Source: Planococcus chinensis (GTDB lineage: Bacteria > Bacillota > Bacilli > Bacillales_A > Planococcaceae). From it: a stretch of DNA of 64,000 bases. Positions 1 through 7,730 of the stretch are shown in pieces; positions within the stretch are counted from its first letter, which is position 1, and the number at the start of each line of letters is the position of its first letter. The DNA lies in NCBI RefSeq assembly GCF_020071995.1, contig NZ_JABWTK010000011.1:1-64000 (forward strand). The letters run 5' to 3'. The position numbers and the translations under genes are program-made. The notes beneath the pieces were generated by a model. The model was not told the origin of the DNA and searched no databases. It saw nothing but the letters and a program-made list of their open reading frames with translations.

Positions 1-29
1 TGACGATGGTTTTTGACGGGACCAATCAT
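1..29 (-). CDS. N-terminal fragment of an unidentified protein (runs off the left edge)
   Basis: On the minus strand an AAGGAG motif lies 9 bases before an ATG at 29-27, which opens a frame reading MIGPVKNHR to the window edge. Only nine codons are visible, so no family can be named. The good ribosome-binding site is the only support; the upstream terminator hairpins at 93-154 show that a new transcription unit could start here. Confidence 0.35.
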
Positions 30-92
30 GAGACCTCGCTCCTTCATTTTCTTTTAGTGTACATCGGAAAAGTAGTAAAATAAACAAAAAAA

Positions 93-123
93 CAGGCTGT
101 CGAGAGAGTTTCTCGACAGCCTG
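93..123 (-). terminator. Rho-independent terminator of the BsuPI lipoprotein gene
   Basis: A perfect 13-bp stem (CAGGCTGTCGAGA and its complement) closes a short loop and, read on the minus strand, is followed by a T7 run. It ends the leftward transcript of the lipoprotein gene. Confidence 0.85.
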
Positions 124-124
124 A

Positions 125-154
125 AAAGGAGGCACCCTAAGGGATGCCTCCTTT
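125..154 (-). terminator. Second hairpin 3' of the lipoprotein gene
   Basis: A 10-bp perfect inverted repeat (AAAGGAGGCA / TGCCTCCTTT) lies directly after the stop codon and just before the hairpin at 93-123. It looks like the first of a tandem terminator pair. Confidence 0.6.
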
Positions 155-160
155 ACATTT

Positions 161-640
161 TTATTCCACGACGTATTCAGTTTCTGTTCGGAAGGCAGGG
201 CCCTGTTCAGGCGTTAGCCAGGCTTCCAGTGTGTAAGTGCCGGGTTCCAGTTCCAGCGGCGGCACTTCGATTTCATACTCCAATTCTTCTGCTTGTTTTA
301 CCGTTTCTTCTCCAAGTGCCTGCGCATACATGCTGACAGACGACTGCAGGAAAACCTGCTCGCCTGATTCATCGAGCAAAGCGAAATCATAGCGCTGGCT
401 GCTGGTGAAATCAAAAGTCAGCGGCTTTTCCGTTTGGTTTTTTACCGTATACAGATAGGTTTTGTCATCCAGCTGTTTAATCGCCGGTTCCGGTTCGCCG
501 GCTGCAATGCCGCCGGAAGTGCCTTCGTTTGTTTCGGGTTCTTCAGGCATTTTCTCTGCGTCCTCCTCCATGCCGCATGCTGTTGCAAAGAGTGCCAGCA
601 ACAACAGCGATAGTGCCAAAAACCATAAGCGTTTTCTCAT
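161..640 (-). CDS. BsuPI-domain lipoprotein (putative proteinase inhibitor)
   Basis: 159 aa. Residues 1-22 form a lipoprotein signal peptide ending in the lipobox ATAC, so the product should be lipidated and held on the outer face of the membrane. A Glu-rich linker (about 24-50) is followed by a beta-rich domain with FDFTSSQRYDFALLDESG, the hallmark of BsuPI intracellular proteinase-inhibitor domains; the family is often found as short extracytoplasmic lipoproteins. It is monocistronic, has a strong AAAGGAGGTG site before the ATG and two terminators behind. The family call is from motif recognition; the protease target, if any, is unknown. Confidence 0.85.
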   Translation of the reverse strand: MRKRLWFLALSLLLLALFATACGMEEDAEKMPEEPETNEGTSGGIAAGEPEPAIKQLDDKTYLYTVKNQTEKPLTFDFTSSQRYDFALLDESGEQVFLQSSVSMYAQALGEETVKQAEELEYEIEVPPLELEPGTYTLEAWLTPEQGPAFRTETEYVVE

Positions 641-740
641 TATCGCACCTCCTTTGAAACTTCAATGGAATCTCTTCCGCATCTCCTTCCGCATCTCTTT
701 AGTATAAGACCGTTAATCGAAGAGAAAAGTTACAAAAGAA

Positions 741-788
741 AAAGGCGCCGGCGGCAACCTGTCAAAGGCCGCCGCCGGCGCTTTTTTG
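741..788 (-). terminator. Terminator of the aldolase gene
   Basis: GC-rich inverted repeat (GGCGCCGGCGGC / GCCGCCGGCGC) with A-rich sequence on its left, so a T run follows the stem on the minus strand. It lies just after the aldolase stop codon. Confidence 0.85.
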
Positions 789-794
789 AATCAA

Positions 795-1682
795 TCACGT
801 GATCGATGCTTCGTAAATAGTCCGGATTGAATCAGCAATGCCTTCGTTGAATTCGTCATCGCTTTGGTCAGCGCTGACGCCTTCAGATAAACCGCGGGAG
901 AAGCTGGCGATTAAGCCGTTGTTCCGTGCCAATTTCTCATTGGCTTCTTTCCGTGTATAACCGCCGGAAAGCGCCACTACCCGGACGACACGGGGATGTT
1001 CGATCAATTCTTTATAGAAATTATCAACTGTCGGAATCGACAATTTCAGCATCACCGGCTGGTCTTCGCTGAGATTATCCAGCTCTTTCAAGATTTCTTC
1101 TTTTAACAATGCTTCAATTTTTTCTTTGTCAGCACTGTGAATGTCCACTTCCGGTTCAATGATGGGCACAAGTCCGGTAGCGATGATTTGCTTGCCGACT
1201 TCAAACTGCTGGGCCACTACTTGTTTAATGCCTTCAGCATTCGCTTCTTTAATGACCGAGCGCATTTTCGTGCCGAATACTTTGCGTTCAACCGCTCTTT
1301 TTAACAGTTCATCTAAATTTGGAATGGGTTTCATCAGCTGGACGCCGCCTTCTTCGTCAGCCAGGCCTTTATCGACTTTCAAGAAGGGTACAACGCCTTT
1401 TTCTTCCCATAAGTAATCGGGTGTGTATTTGCCTTCCACTTTCCGGTCCATCGTCTGTTCGAACAGGATGGCTCCAAGAATGGAATCGGAATTGAACGCA
1501 GGAGCGGTCATGACGCGCGTCCGCATTTCGTGGATCAAATCGTACATTTCCTCTTCGTTGGAATAGGCATCTTCCGGAACGCCGTATAATTTCAACGCTT
1601 TTGGTGTACTGCCGCCGCTTTGGTCAAGCGCTGCGATAAAACCTTGTCCGTTTTTAACCAACTCTAACTGCTCTTTGTTCAT
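795..1682 (-). CDS. fda: Fructose-bisphosphate aldolase, class I
   Basis: 295 aa, matching the usual length of the short bacterial class I aldolases (staphylococcal Fda type). The enzyme cleaves fructose 1,6-bisphosphate to dihydroxyacetone phosphate and glyceraldehyde 3-phosphate through a Schiff base, with no metal. Visible landmarks are [14 protein letters not shown] near residue 18, the Schiff-base lysine K213 in PVMLKLSIP, and the phosphate-binding [11 protein letters not shown] and ASFSRGL segments. An AAGGAGCTGGG site precedes the ATG. It is divergent from the sugar symporter gene, which suits a glycolytic/gluconeogenic role, but no shared control is visible. Confidence 0.95.
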   Translation of the reverse strand: MNKEQLELVKNGQGFIAALDQSGGSTPKALKLYGVPEDAYSNEEEMYDLIHEMRTRVMTAPAFNSDSILGAILFEQTMDRKVEGKYTPDYLWEEKGVVPFLKVDKGLADEEGGVQLMKPIPNLDELLKRAVERKVFGTKMRSVIKEANAEGIKQVVAQQFEVGKQIIATGLVPIIEPEVDIHSADKEKIEALLKEEILKELDNLSEDQPVMLKLSIPTVDNFYKELIEHPRVVRVVALSGGYTRKEANEKLARNNGLIASFSRGLSEGVSADQSDDEFNEGIADSIRTIYEASIT

Positions 1683-1898
1683 TTTCCCAGCTCCTTAGAT
1701 AAATTTTTTTGAATAAATCCTTCATAAAAACTTTAACTAAAAGTGACCTCTTACAATAATTAGTGTATCAATAATCGATTTAAACTACAAAAGAATATAT
1801 AGCACCTGAAGCACTGAATTTTCACACTGTTCCAGTATGAATGGGTTTTCTGAACGGTATTTTAACTGTGGAATAAGTACGAAAAGTTAGTTTACTGG

Positions 1899-1928
1899 TT
1901 GCACAAAGTTTATGAACATTGCTACAAT
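1899..1928 (+). promoter_or_regulatory. SigA-type promoter of the XylE-like gene
   Basis: TTGCAC at 1899-1904 and TACAAT at 1923-1928 are 18 bases apart. The transcript would start just upstream of the cre-like site. Confidence 0.55.
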
Positions 1929-1931
1929 TAA

Positions 1932-1945
1932 TGATAACGTTTTCA
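1932..1945 (+). promoter_or_regulatory. cre-like operator (CcpA or LacI-family)
   Basis: TGATAACGTTTTCA matches the cre consensus TGWAANCGNTNWCA at all but one position and sits at the expected transcription start, where bound CcpA or another LacI-family protein would block initiation. This suggests catabolite repression of the transporter. Confidence 0.55.
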
Positions 1946-1985
1946 ATTTGAAAGGAGGAAGGGAGTCAAAAAGATTTTTCTCCCG

Positions 1986-3434
1986 TTGACGCAGATGAAA
2001 AACAACAAGAACTTTTATATTTTTGCCATTACTTTAGTGGCTACGTTAGGTGGTCTTTTGTTTGGCTATGACACAGCTGTCATATCCGGTGCAGAAGGGG
2101 CTTTGCAAAATTATTTCGCAGATTCCTTAGGGCTTAGTTCCTTTGTTCATGGCCTTACAGTTTCCAGTGCGTTAATTGGCTGCATCATTGGCGGCTTATT
2201 GTCTGGTAAAATTTCAACAGCAATCGGCAGAAAGTACTCATTGATTTTGGCTGCCATTCTTTTTATTCTTTCGGCTTTAGGCTCTGCTTATCCAGAGGTT
2301 TTGTTTTTCACAGCCGGGGAACCGACGATGGCTCTACTGATTACCTTTAATGTTTACCGCATCATTGGCGGCATAGGTGTAGGCTTGGCTTCTGCCGTCG
2401 CTCCGATGTATATCGGGGAAATCGCTCCCGCACATTTGAGAGGCCGGTTGGTTTCATTAAATCAGTTTGCCATTATTCTTGGGATGCTTGTCGTTTACTT
2501 TGTCAACTGGGGCATAGCCAGAGGCGAGAGCTTGGAATGGATCAATTCGATCGGCTGGAGATACATGTTCGCATCTGAACTGATTCCGGCGGTATTGTTC
2601 CTGCTGCTGCTGTTCTTCGTACCTGAAACACCGCGCTACTTGGTGTCGCAGCAAAAAGAAGACAAGGCAATGGCGATTTTGCTGAAGACTTATGATGCAA
2701 CCATGGCAAAAGCCACTTTATACGAAATCAAGCAATCGTTCGACCATAAGAAAGAAAAATTATTTGTCTACGGAAAAGCCATTGTGGTAATCGGTGTATT
2801 GCTTTCTGTATTCCAGCAATTCGTCGGGATCAACGTAGCATTGTATTACGCACCGCGAATCTTTGAAAGCATGGGAGCGGCACGCGACGCTTCGTTTTTC
2901 CAGACCATTGTCATGGGCTTGGTCAACGTCATCTTTACAGTCATTGCGATTCTGACAGTAGACAAATTTGGGCGTAAGCCGTTGTTGATCATCGGGTCAA
3001 TCGGTATGACAGTGGGGATGTTCGGCGTGGCCGGTCTTGCTTATTTCAATCAAATCGGAATTGCGACTTTGGTCTTCATCATTATTTATACGGCATCATT
3101 CATGATGTCCTGGGGACCGGTTGTTTGGGTCTTGCTGTCTGAAATTTTCCCGAACAAAATCAGAGGCCAGGCACTGGCGATTGCTGTCGCAGCTCAATGG
3201 GCCGCCAATTATTTCATTTCTTCTACATATCCGATGATGATGGAAGTCAGCGGCGCGATGACGTACTCATTCTACGGAATCATGAGTTTGCTTTCGGCAT
3301 TATTCGTTTGGAAGTTCATCCCGGAGACAAAAGGCAAGTCGCTGGAGGAACTTGAAATCCTGCTGAAAAAGTCACATGCTTCAAAACAATCGCAGACAGC
3401 GAACAAACGCGGTTCTGCAGTGAAAGAAATTTAA
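1986..3434 (+). CDS. xylE: Sugar porter MFS transporter, XylE-like (sugar:H+ symporter)
   Basis: 482 aa with about 12 membrane segments. The sequence follows E. coli XylE closely: LVATLGGLLFGYDTAVISGA at the N-terminus, NQFAI, QQFVGINVALYY, WGPVVWVLLSEIFP, AVAAQWAANY and PETKGKSLEEL. The residues I recall as xylose-binding in XylE (Phe and Tyr/Asp in FGYD, Gln of NQF, QQ and Asn of QQFVGIN, Trp of WGP, Gln-Trp of AQW) are all kept. The start is uncertain: the AAAGGAGG site at 1951 lies 28 bases before TTG 1986 and farther from ATG 1995, while an in-frame ATT at 1974 is better placed. Substrate (xylose or another pentose/hexose) is inferred. Confidence 0.88.
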   Translation: MTQMKNNKNFYIFAITLVATLGGLLFGYDTAVISGAEGALQNYFADSLGLSSFVHGLTVSSALIGCIIGGLLSGKISTAIGRKYSLILAAILFILSALGSAYPEVLFFTAGEPTMALLITFNVYRIIGGIGVGLASAVAPMYIGEIAPAHLRGRLVSLNQFAIILGMLVVYFVNWGIARGESLEWINSIGWRYMFASELIPAVLFLLLLFFVPETPRYLVSQQKEDKAMAILLKTYDATMAKATLYEIKQSFDHKKEKLFVYGKAIVVIGVLLSVFQQFVGINVALYYAPRIFESMGAARDASFFQTIVMGLVNVIFTVIAILTVDKFGRKPLLIIGSIGMTVGMFGVAGLAYFNQIGIATLVFIIIYTASFMMSWGPVVWVLLSEIFPNKIRGQALAIAVAAQWAANYFISSTYPMMMEVSGAMTYSFYGIMSLLSALFVWKFIPETKGKSLEELEILLKKSHASKQSQTANKRGSAVKEI

Positions 3435-3439
3435 CGCAG

Positions 3440-3490
3440 CAACAGGCGGTTTCCATCAGCAGAAGGCTGAAGGGAATCGCCTGTTGTTTT
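3440..3490 (+). terminator. Terminator of the symporter gene
   Basis: CAACAGGCG pairs with CGCCTGTTG, followed by TTTTG. Confidence 0.75.
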
Positions 3491-3714
3491 GTGTTTTAGA
3501 ATGATTTAGCTGCTTTAAAAAAGCAGACTGCCTGAAATCAGCAACCTTTCAATTCAAGGCTGCGGGTCTTTTGAAATTAGATGCAAAATTAAGCTTGAAT
3601 GGATTCGATTATTATTAAAAACGGCACTTTCGCATAATTGTCAAAATTTTTTATCAATAATTTGCTTCTTTGTGTTAGAGTAATGAAATAACTAAATTCA
3701 AAAGGGTGATTCAG

Positions 3715-5004
3715 ATGACAAGAAGCAATACGACAGAGCTTGAGAGAGCAACAGACGCAGCGAAAGTGACAGTGGCAGACATCATGGTGGCAAATCAGGC
3801 ACTGAAAGACGTCATTGTGAAAACGCCGCTTCAGCGCAACGAAATTCTGTCCGCCCGATACGGCTGCAACGTCTTTTTGAAACGGGAAGACCAGCAAGTG
3901 GTGCGGTCTTTTAAATTGCGCGGAGCGTATAATTTTATCTCCAGCATGACTATGGAAGAACGGAGCAGAGGCGTCGTCTGCGCAAGCGCCGGCAACCATG
4001 CACAAGGTGTGGCGTACTCCTGCAAGGCGTTGGGCATCGAGGGGAAAATCTTCATGCCGCTCACCACACCGAGCCAAAAAGTGTCCCAAGTCAAGCGCTT
4101 CGGTGGTGAACAAGTTTCCGTAGTCCTGACAGGCGACTCGTTTGATGATGCCTTTGCAGCGGCAATGGAGCTTTGCACAGCGGAAGGGAAGACTTTTGTC
4201 CATCCGTTCAACAGCACCCAGGTCATCGCGGGACAAGGAACGGTCGCGCTTGAAGTGCTGAATGAAATGCAGGAGCCAGTCGATTACATGTTTTGTGGAA
4301 TCGGAGGCGGGGGGCTTGCTTCCGGCGTAGGTTCCTATCTAAAAGGAATCAGTCCTTCCACCAAACTGATTGGTGTTGAACCGGCGGGAGCCGCCAGCAT
4401 GAAAGCTTCCTTAAAGAACGGCGAAGTGACCCGCCTGGATGAGATTGATACTTTCGTTGACGGAGCCGCCGTCAAGCAGGTCGGTGATTTGACGATGGCG
4501 ATCTGCGAAGACGTCGTTGATGACATCATTCCCGTGCCCGAAGGAAAAGTGTGTACGACCATTCTGGAACTGTATAACGAAAATGCCATTGTCGCAGAAC
4601 CCGCTGGCGCTTTGTCGGTAGCTGCGCTGGATTTTTATAAAGAGCACATCAAAGGCAAAAACGTGGTCTGCGTAATCAGCGGAGGCAATAACGATATTGA
4701 ACGGATGCAGGAAATCAAAGAAAAGTCACTGATCTATGAAGGCTTAAAACATTATTTCATCGTGACATTCCCGCAGCGTGCAGGTGCACTCCGCAAATTT
4801 ATGGAACAAGTGCTTGGTGAAGAAGACGACATCACTCATTTCGAGTATACGAAACGGACAAACCGCGAGCACGGACCGGTTATTGTCGGCATCGAATTGA
4901 AACGCCGGGAAGACTACGAACCGCTTGTCACCCGGATGGCGGAAAACGGTTTCCCGTATAAAGACATCAATAATGATTCCTTATTGTTTAATTTATTGAT
5001 CTAG
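3715..5004 (+). CDS. ilvA: Threonine ammonia-lyase (threonine dehydratase), biosynthetic
   Basis: 429 aa from ATG 3715; the GTG at 3706 is part of the AAAAGGGTG ribosome-binding site and is less likely. The enzyme deaminates L-threonine to 2-oxobutanoate, the committed step to isoleucine. PLP lysine K67 lies in VVRSFKLRGAY; SAGNHAQGVA and the glycine loop GIGGGGLASGV bind the cofactor phosphate; the C-terminal ~90 residues (HYFIVTFPQRAGALRKF) form one ACT-like regulatory domain, as in the ~420-aa Bacillus enzyme rather than the two-domain E. coli form. It stands alone, away from an ilv-leu cluster, and no T-box leader is visible upstream. Confidence 0.95.
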   Translation: MTRSNTTELERATDAAKVTVADIMVANQALKDVIVKTPLQRNEILSARYGCNVFLKREDQQVVRSFKLRGAYNFISSMTMEERSRGVVCASAGNHAQGVAYSCKALGIEGKIFMPLTTPSQKVSQVKRFGGEQVSVVLTGDSFDDAFAAAMELCTAEGKTFVHPFNSTQVIAGQGTVALEVLNEMQEPVDYMFCGIGGGGLASGVGSYLKGISPSTKLIGVEPAGAASMKASLKNGEVTRLDEIDTFVDGAAVKQVGDLTMAICEDVVDDIIPVPEGKVCTTILELYNENAIVAEPAGALSVAALDFYKEHIKGKNVVCVISGGNNDIERMQEIKEKSLIYEGLKHYFIVTFPQRAGALRKFMEQVLGEEDDITHFEYTKRTNREHGPVIVGIELKRREDYEPLVTRMAENGFPYKDINNDSLLFNLLI

Positions 5005-5007
5005 TCT

Positions 5008-5034
5008 AAGAGCCTTTTCAAAGAAAGGGCTCTT
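5008..5034 (+). terminator. Terminator after ilvA
   Basis: AGAGCCTTT / AAAGGGCTCT hairpin directly after the ilvA stop codon; the following T-run is weak. Confidence 0.6.
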
Positions 5035-5054
5035 GGCTGGTATATTGCTTTTGT

Positions 5055-5090
5055 GAGCATTTGGTGATTTTTTGGCAAATGCTCTTTTCT
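5055..5090 (+). terminator. Second terminator after ilvA
   Basis: GAGCATTTG / CAAATGCTC stem followed by TTTTCTTTT; the stronger of the two hairpins behind ilvA. Confidence 0.7.
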
Positions 5091-5174
5091 TTTGGAGCGT
5101 TTCAATCGATAATATAGAAGGAAAATTCATCATCGGTGAGTTGAAAAGAAAGCAGAGCAAAAGGATGGAAATCA

Positions 5175-5774
5175 TTGCCTAGACGACTAATAAGAAAAAT
5201 CATGCAAGTGCTGATGCTGGCGCTTTTTGCATTTACAGTGTTTGCGGCTTATGGCATTTGGACATATGCTGCAGAAATAGAAAATATAAAAACCGATGCG
5301 GCCATCGTTCTTGGCACTAAAGTGATCGGGGATCAGCCCTCGCCGGTGCTGCGGGAACGCATCAACCATTCGATATGGCTGTATGAAAATGAGTTTGTGG
5401 ATAAGATCATTTTTACCGGCGGCAAAACGGACGGCGCCGAAATGGCGGAATCGGAAGTCTCCCGCAAGTATGCATTGGGAATGGGAATTCCGGATGAAGA
5501 TATTTTCATTGAAACCGAATCCATGATTACGGAAGAAAATTTTCTGTATGCCTACGAAGTTGCAGAAGAAAATGGACTGGACAGCTTTCTGGTGGTCAGT
5601 GACCCTTTACATATGAAACGTGCGTTATTGATGGCGCAAGTGACGGGAATCGATGCCTATTCTTCACCGACACAGAGTTCAATCTACCAGACATTCAGCA
5701 GTCAGCTGCCATTTTTCATCCGGGAAACCGTATGTTACGTCGGCTATGTGCTGACATCCTCATTTTTTCGTTAA
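5175..5774 (+). CDS. DUF218 (YdcF/SanA/ElyC-like) membrane-anchored protein
   Basis: 199 aa from TTG 5175, with AAAGGA 9 bases upstream. One N-terminal membrane anchor (about 9-32) is followed by a DUF218 domain facing outside: DAAIVLGTKV, VLRERINHSIWLYE, IIFTGGKTDG, SEVSRKYALGMGIPDEDI, LVVSDPLHMKRA. DUF218 proteins of the SanA group are linked to envelope barrier function and vancomycin exclusion in enterobacteria; the biochemical activity is not settled. It is monocistronic between strong terminators. The family call is solid; the role is inference. Confidence 0.88.
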   Translation: MPRRLIRKIMQVLMLALFAFTVFAAYGIWTYAAEIENIKTDAAIVLGTKVIGDQPSPVLRERINHSIWLYENEFVDKIIFTGGKTDGAEMAESEVSRKYALGMGIPDEDIFIETESMITEENFLYAYEVAEENGLDSFLVVSDPLHMKRALLMAQVTGIDAYSSPTQSSIYQTFSSQLPFFIRETVCYVGYVLTSSFFR

Positions 5775-5818
5775 ACACAAAAGAGCGCCTCTGCTAAAGA
5801 AGAGGCGCTCTTTTGTGT
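5775..5818. terminator. Bidirectional terminator between convergent genes
   Basis: A perfect 18-bp stem (ACACAAAAGAGCGCCTCT and its complement) with A and T tracts serves both the DUF218 gene and the STAS gene. Confidence 0.9.
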
Positions 5819-5824
5819 TATTGC

Positions 5825-6841
5825 TTATACGATTCTTCGTCCGCTTTTTCCGAGGGCATAGTAAATGCCATGCTGCAGCGATTGCAGGCATTCGAATTTT
5901 TTTAGGCTGGTTAGGGTCTGCGAGATAATCAGCGCCAGTTCAGGCGACACGCCGACTAAAATTACTTCGGTTCCAAGAAGCCGGGCAGACGCGCCGAGTT
6001 TGTCGATCAGTTCAGCCGTATGGGCTGTAATGTTTTTATTCAAGCCGGTTAAATCCAAAAGCAGGTAATTGGCCTGGTGCTTCGGCAAGTGGCTAAGCGT
6101 TTTATAAATCAAATCTTCAGCGCGTTCTTCATCGTAAGTGCCGATCATCGGGACGACGATAATGCCTTCGAGTACCGGGATGATGGGAGAAGAAAGTTCT
6201 TTCACAAGCTTCTGCAGCATTTGGGTATTTTCATTTACGAGCAATTCAAGCTTGTTGATTTGTTCGGCTTCCTGCCGTCTCGACAGTTCATGGATATTGC
6301 GTTGGACGGTCACATCGGAAGGGAAGTACTCAACGATGCTGTATGGATTTTCACTGTTCTGGTATTGAAGGGTCTTGTACCAGAAATTGATGCCGAAAAT
6401 ACCGGTTAATACACCGGCGTAATGGGAAGGGACGAAAATTCCTTCTGTTTGTTTTTCGTCCAGCTGATTCAGTTTGTATTCCCAGTCATCCTGGATATGC
6501 AAAGTGAACGTATTGTTCTTTTCATCCATTTTAACAATTTCCACTTTCCCCCAGCCGGCAGGGGCATATGTATCGGAAATCCATTCCACGATATTCGACG
6601 TATCGATGTGCTTCATTTCTGCGAAACCTTCGCCGACGATGATGCCTTGGCGAAAACCCGTTGTTTCCAGAACCAGGTTGGTTGCTTCAACGCCTGAGAT
6701 TTCCTTGATGGTATCAAAGAAGGTTTTCATGGCACTGACCCAAAAGAAGACTACGTCGCCGCCTTCAAAAAGCACTTCTCCTGAATCCAGATCCCATTTC
6801 AATTCGATTCCGCCAACTGTTATGTTTTTCTTTTGCGTCAT
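5825..6841 (-). CDS. STAS-domain sensor protein (RsbR paralogue) with V4R-like N-terminus
   Basis: 338 aa. The C-terminal ~120 residues form a STAS domain (GIIVVPMIGTYDEERAEDLI, YLLLDLTGLNKNITAHTAELI), as in RsbR/RsbS stressosome proteins that control sigma-B. The N-terminal ~190 residues are unlike the globin fold of RsbRA; the stretch SHYAGVLTGIFGINFWYKTL resembles the 4-vinyl-reductase/XylR-N sensor fold, suggesting small-molecule sensing. A helical linker (about 190-215) joins the two. It has its own TGGAGG ribosome-binding site and no rsb neighbours. The STAS call is firm; the V4R-like assignment is tentative. Confidence 0.8.
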   Translation of the reverse strand: MTQKKNITVGGIELKWDLDSGEVLFEGGDVVFFWVSAMKTFFDTIKEISGVEATNLVLETTGFRQGIIVGEGFAEMKHIDTSNIVEWISDTYAPAGWGKVEIVKMDEKNNTFTLHIQDDWEYKLNQLDEKQTEGIFVPSHYAGVLTGIFGINFWYKTLQYQNSENPYSIVEYFPSDVTVQRNIHELSRRQEAEQINKLELLVNENTQMLQKLVKELSSPIIPVLEGIIVVPMIGTYDEERAEDLIYKTLSHLPKHQANYLLLDLTGLNKNITAHTAELIDKLGASARLLGTEVILVGVSPELALIISQTLTSLKKFECLQSLQHGIYYALGKSGRRIV

Positions 6842-6959
6842 TGTTGTTCCTCCATATCAGCAAGATAAATCAATTATATAGTTTAGATTTCTGAATGTCT
6901 CTTTTGACACCTAAACGCAGAAAGCATAAAAAATATATCTGAATAAACTGAAAATATAC

Positions 6960-6988
6960 TTTTCATCTAACGGGAATGGGTGTATAAT
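6960..6988 (+). promoter_or_regulatory. SigA-type promoter upstream of the VOC gene
   Basis: TTTTCA (6960-6965), 17-base spacer, then TATAAT (6983-6988) preceded by TG two bases upstream, an extended -10 element. It would give a leader of about 150 bases before the VOC gene. This and the next site are the main content of the 300-base gap 6842-7141. Confidence 0.5.
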
Positions 6989-6997
6989 TAAAAAAAT

Positions 6998-7013
6998 AAG
7001 AACACTTGTTCTT
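6998..7013. promoter_or_regulatory. Inverted repeat at the transcription start (putative operator)
   Basis: AAGAACA-CT-TGTTCTT is a 16-bp palindrome placed about 10 bases after the extended -10, where a repressor would act. The cognate regulator is unknown. Confidence 0.4.
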
Positions 7014-7141
7014 TCTGGTTATCTACATAAGTTTTGTATAGGGTGTCTGATGAATCCAGCAGGATTATGCGGATTCAGGGAAAAATAGCTTCTCCTTGAA
7101 TACGTAAAATAGATAAGGGATAAAAGAAAGGAGCGATTTAC

Positions 7142-7576
7142 GTGCCGGTAGTTGCTTATATGGTGTTCAACGGGAATTGCGAAGAAGCAGTCAAGTACTA
7201 TGCGGATGTTTTTGGAGCAGAACAGCAGGAAATTATGCGTTTTGGGGACATGCCTCCGGAGGAAGGCTTTGAAATGGCGGAAGAGACGAAGAACTTGGTT
7301 ATGCATACGGCTTTAAATATCGAAGGCAGTGAAGTGATGTTTTCTGATGGAATGCCGGATTCGGAAGTGCCGTTTGGCAAAAATCTCAATTTGACGATCG
7401 TCTCGGATGATTTGGACAAAGTGAAGTCTCAATTTAACCGGTTGGGAGCAGACGGCAAGGTGACGATGGAGTTGCAGGAAACTTTTTGGAGTCCGGCATA
7501 CGGGGCACTGGAAGATAAGTTCGGCATTGTGTGGCAGTTTAATTACGATGATGGGTCTTATGGCCAGCAGCAATAA
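7142..7576 (+). CDS. VOC family (PhnB-like) protein
   Basis: 144 aa from GTG 7142 with AAAGGAGCG upstream. The fold signature of the glyoxalase/bleomycin-resistance (VOC) superfamily is present: YMVFNGNCEEAVKYYADVFGAE at the start and GKNLNLTIVSDDLDKV and YGALEDKFGIVWQFNY in the second half. This is the PhnB/3-demethylubiquinone-methyltransferase-like subgroup, common as single genes in Bacillales with no proven substrate. A perfect terminator follows. Function beyond the fold is not known. Confidence 0.88.
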   Translation: MPVVAYMVFNGNCEEAVKYYADVFGAEQQEIMRFGDMPPEEGFEMAEETKNLVMHTALNIEGSEVMFSDGMPDSEVPFGKNLNLTIVSDDLDKVKSQFNRLGADGKVTMELQETFWSPAYGALEDKFGIVWQFNYDDGSYGQQQ

Positions 7577-7600
7577 CACCACAATATGGGGGAAATGACA

Positions 7601-7630
7601 GCACGCGCCTAAAGCAGGCGCGTGCTTTTT
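7601..7630 (+). terminator. Terminator of the VOC gene
   Basis: GCACGCGCCT / AGGCGCGTGC stem with a 5-base loop followed by TTTTT. Confidence 0.9.
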
Positions 7631-7638
7631 GCTTGTGC

Positions 7639-7665
7639 GTTTCGACTGCTTGGCAGTTAGGGTAT
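7639..7665 (+). promoter_or_regulatory. Possible sigma-B-type promoter of the hydrolase operon
   Basis: GTTTCG (7639-7644) and GGGTAT (7660-7665) with a 15-base spacer resemble the sigma-B consensus (GTTT...GGGTAT); a second GGGTAT follows at once. It lies about 65 bases before the hydrolase start. Confidence 0.3.
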
Positions 7666-7730
7666 GGGTATAAAAAACCTTGAAATGCGTACCTTGTATG
7701 CTTTTTCGTCTATAGGAGTGGACCGCCGCT

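Noticed and set aside
3490-3714. T-box or ilv leader upstream of ilvA
   Set aside because: No T-box sequence, Ile specifier loop or strong terminator/antiterminator pair could be found.
3589-4236. 215-codon antisense ORF across the ilvA start
   Set aside because: Cys/His-rich shadow of the well-supported ilvA coding sequence.
6998-7013. LexA box at the palindrome AAGAACACTTGTTCTT
   Set aside because: At least three mismatches to the Firmicute consensus CGAACRNRYGTTYC; kept only as an unassigned inverted repeat.
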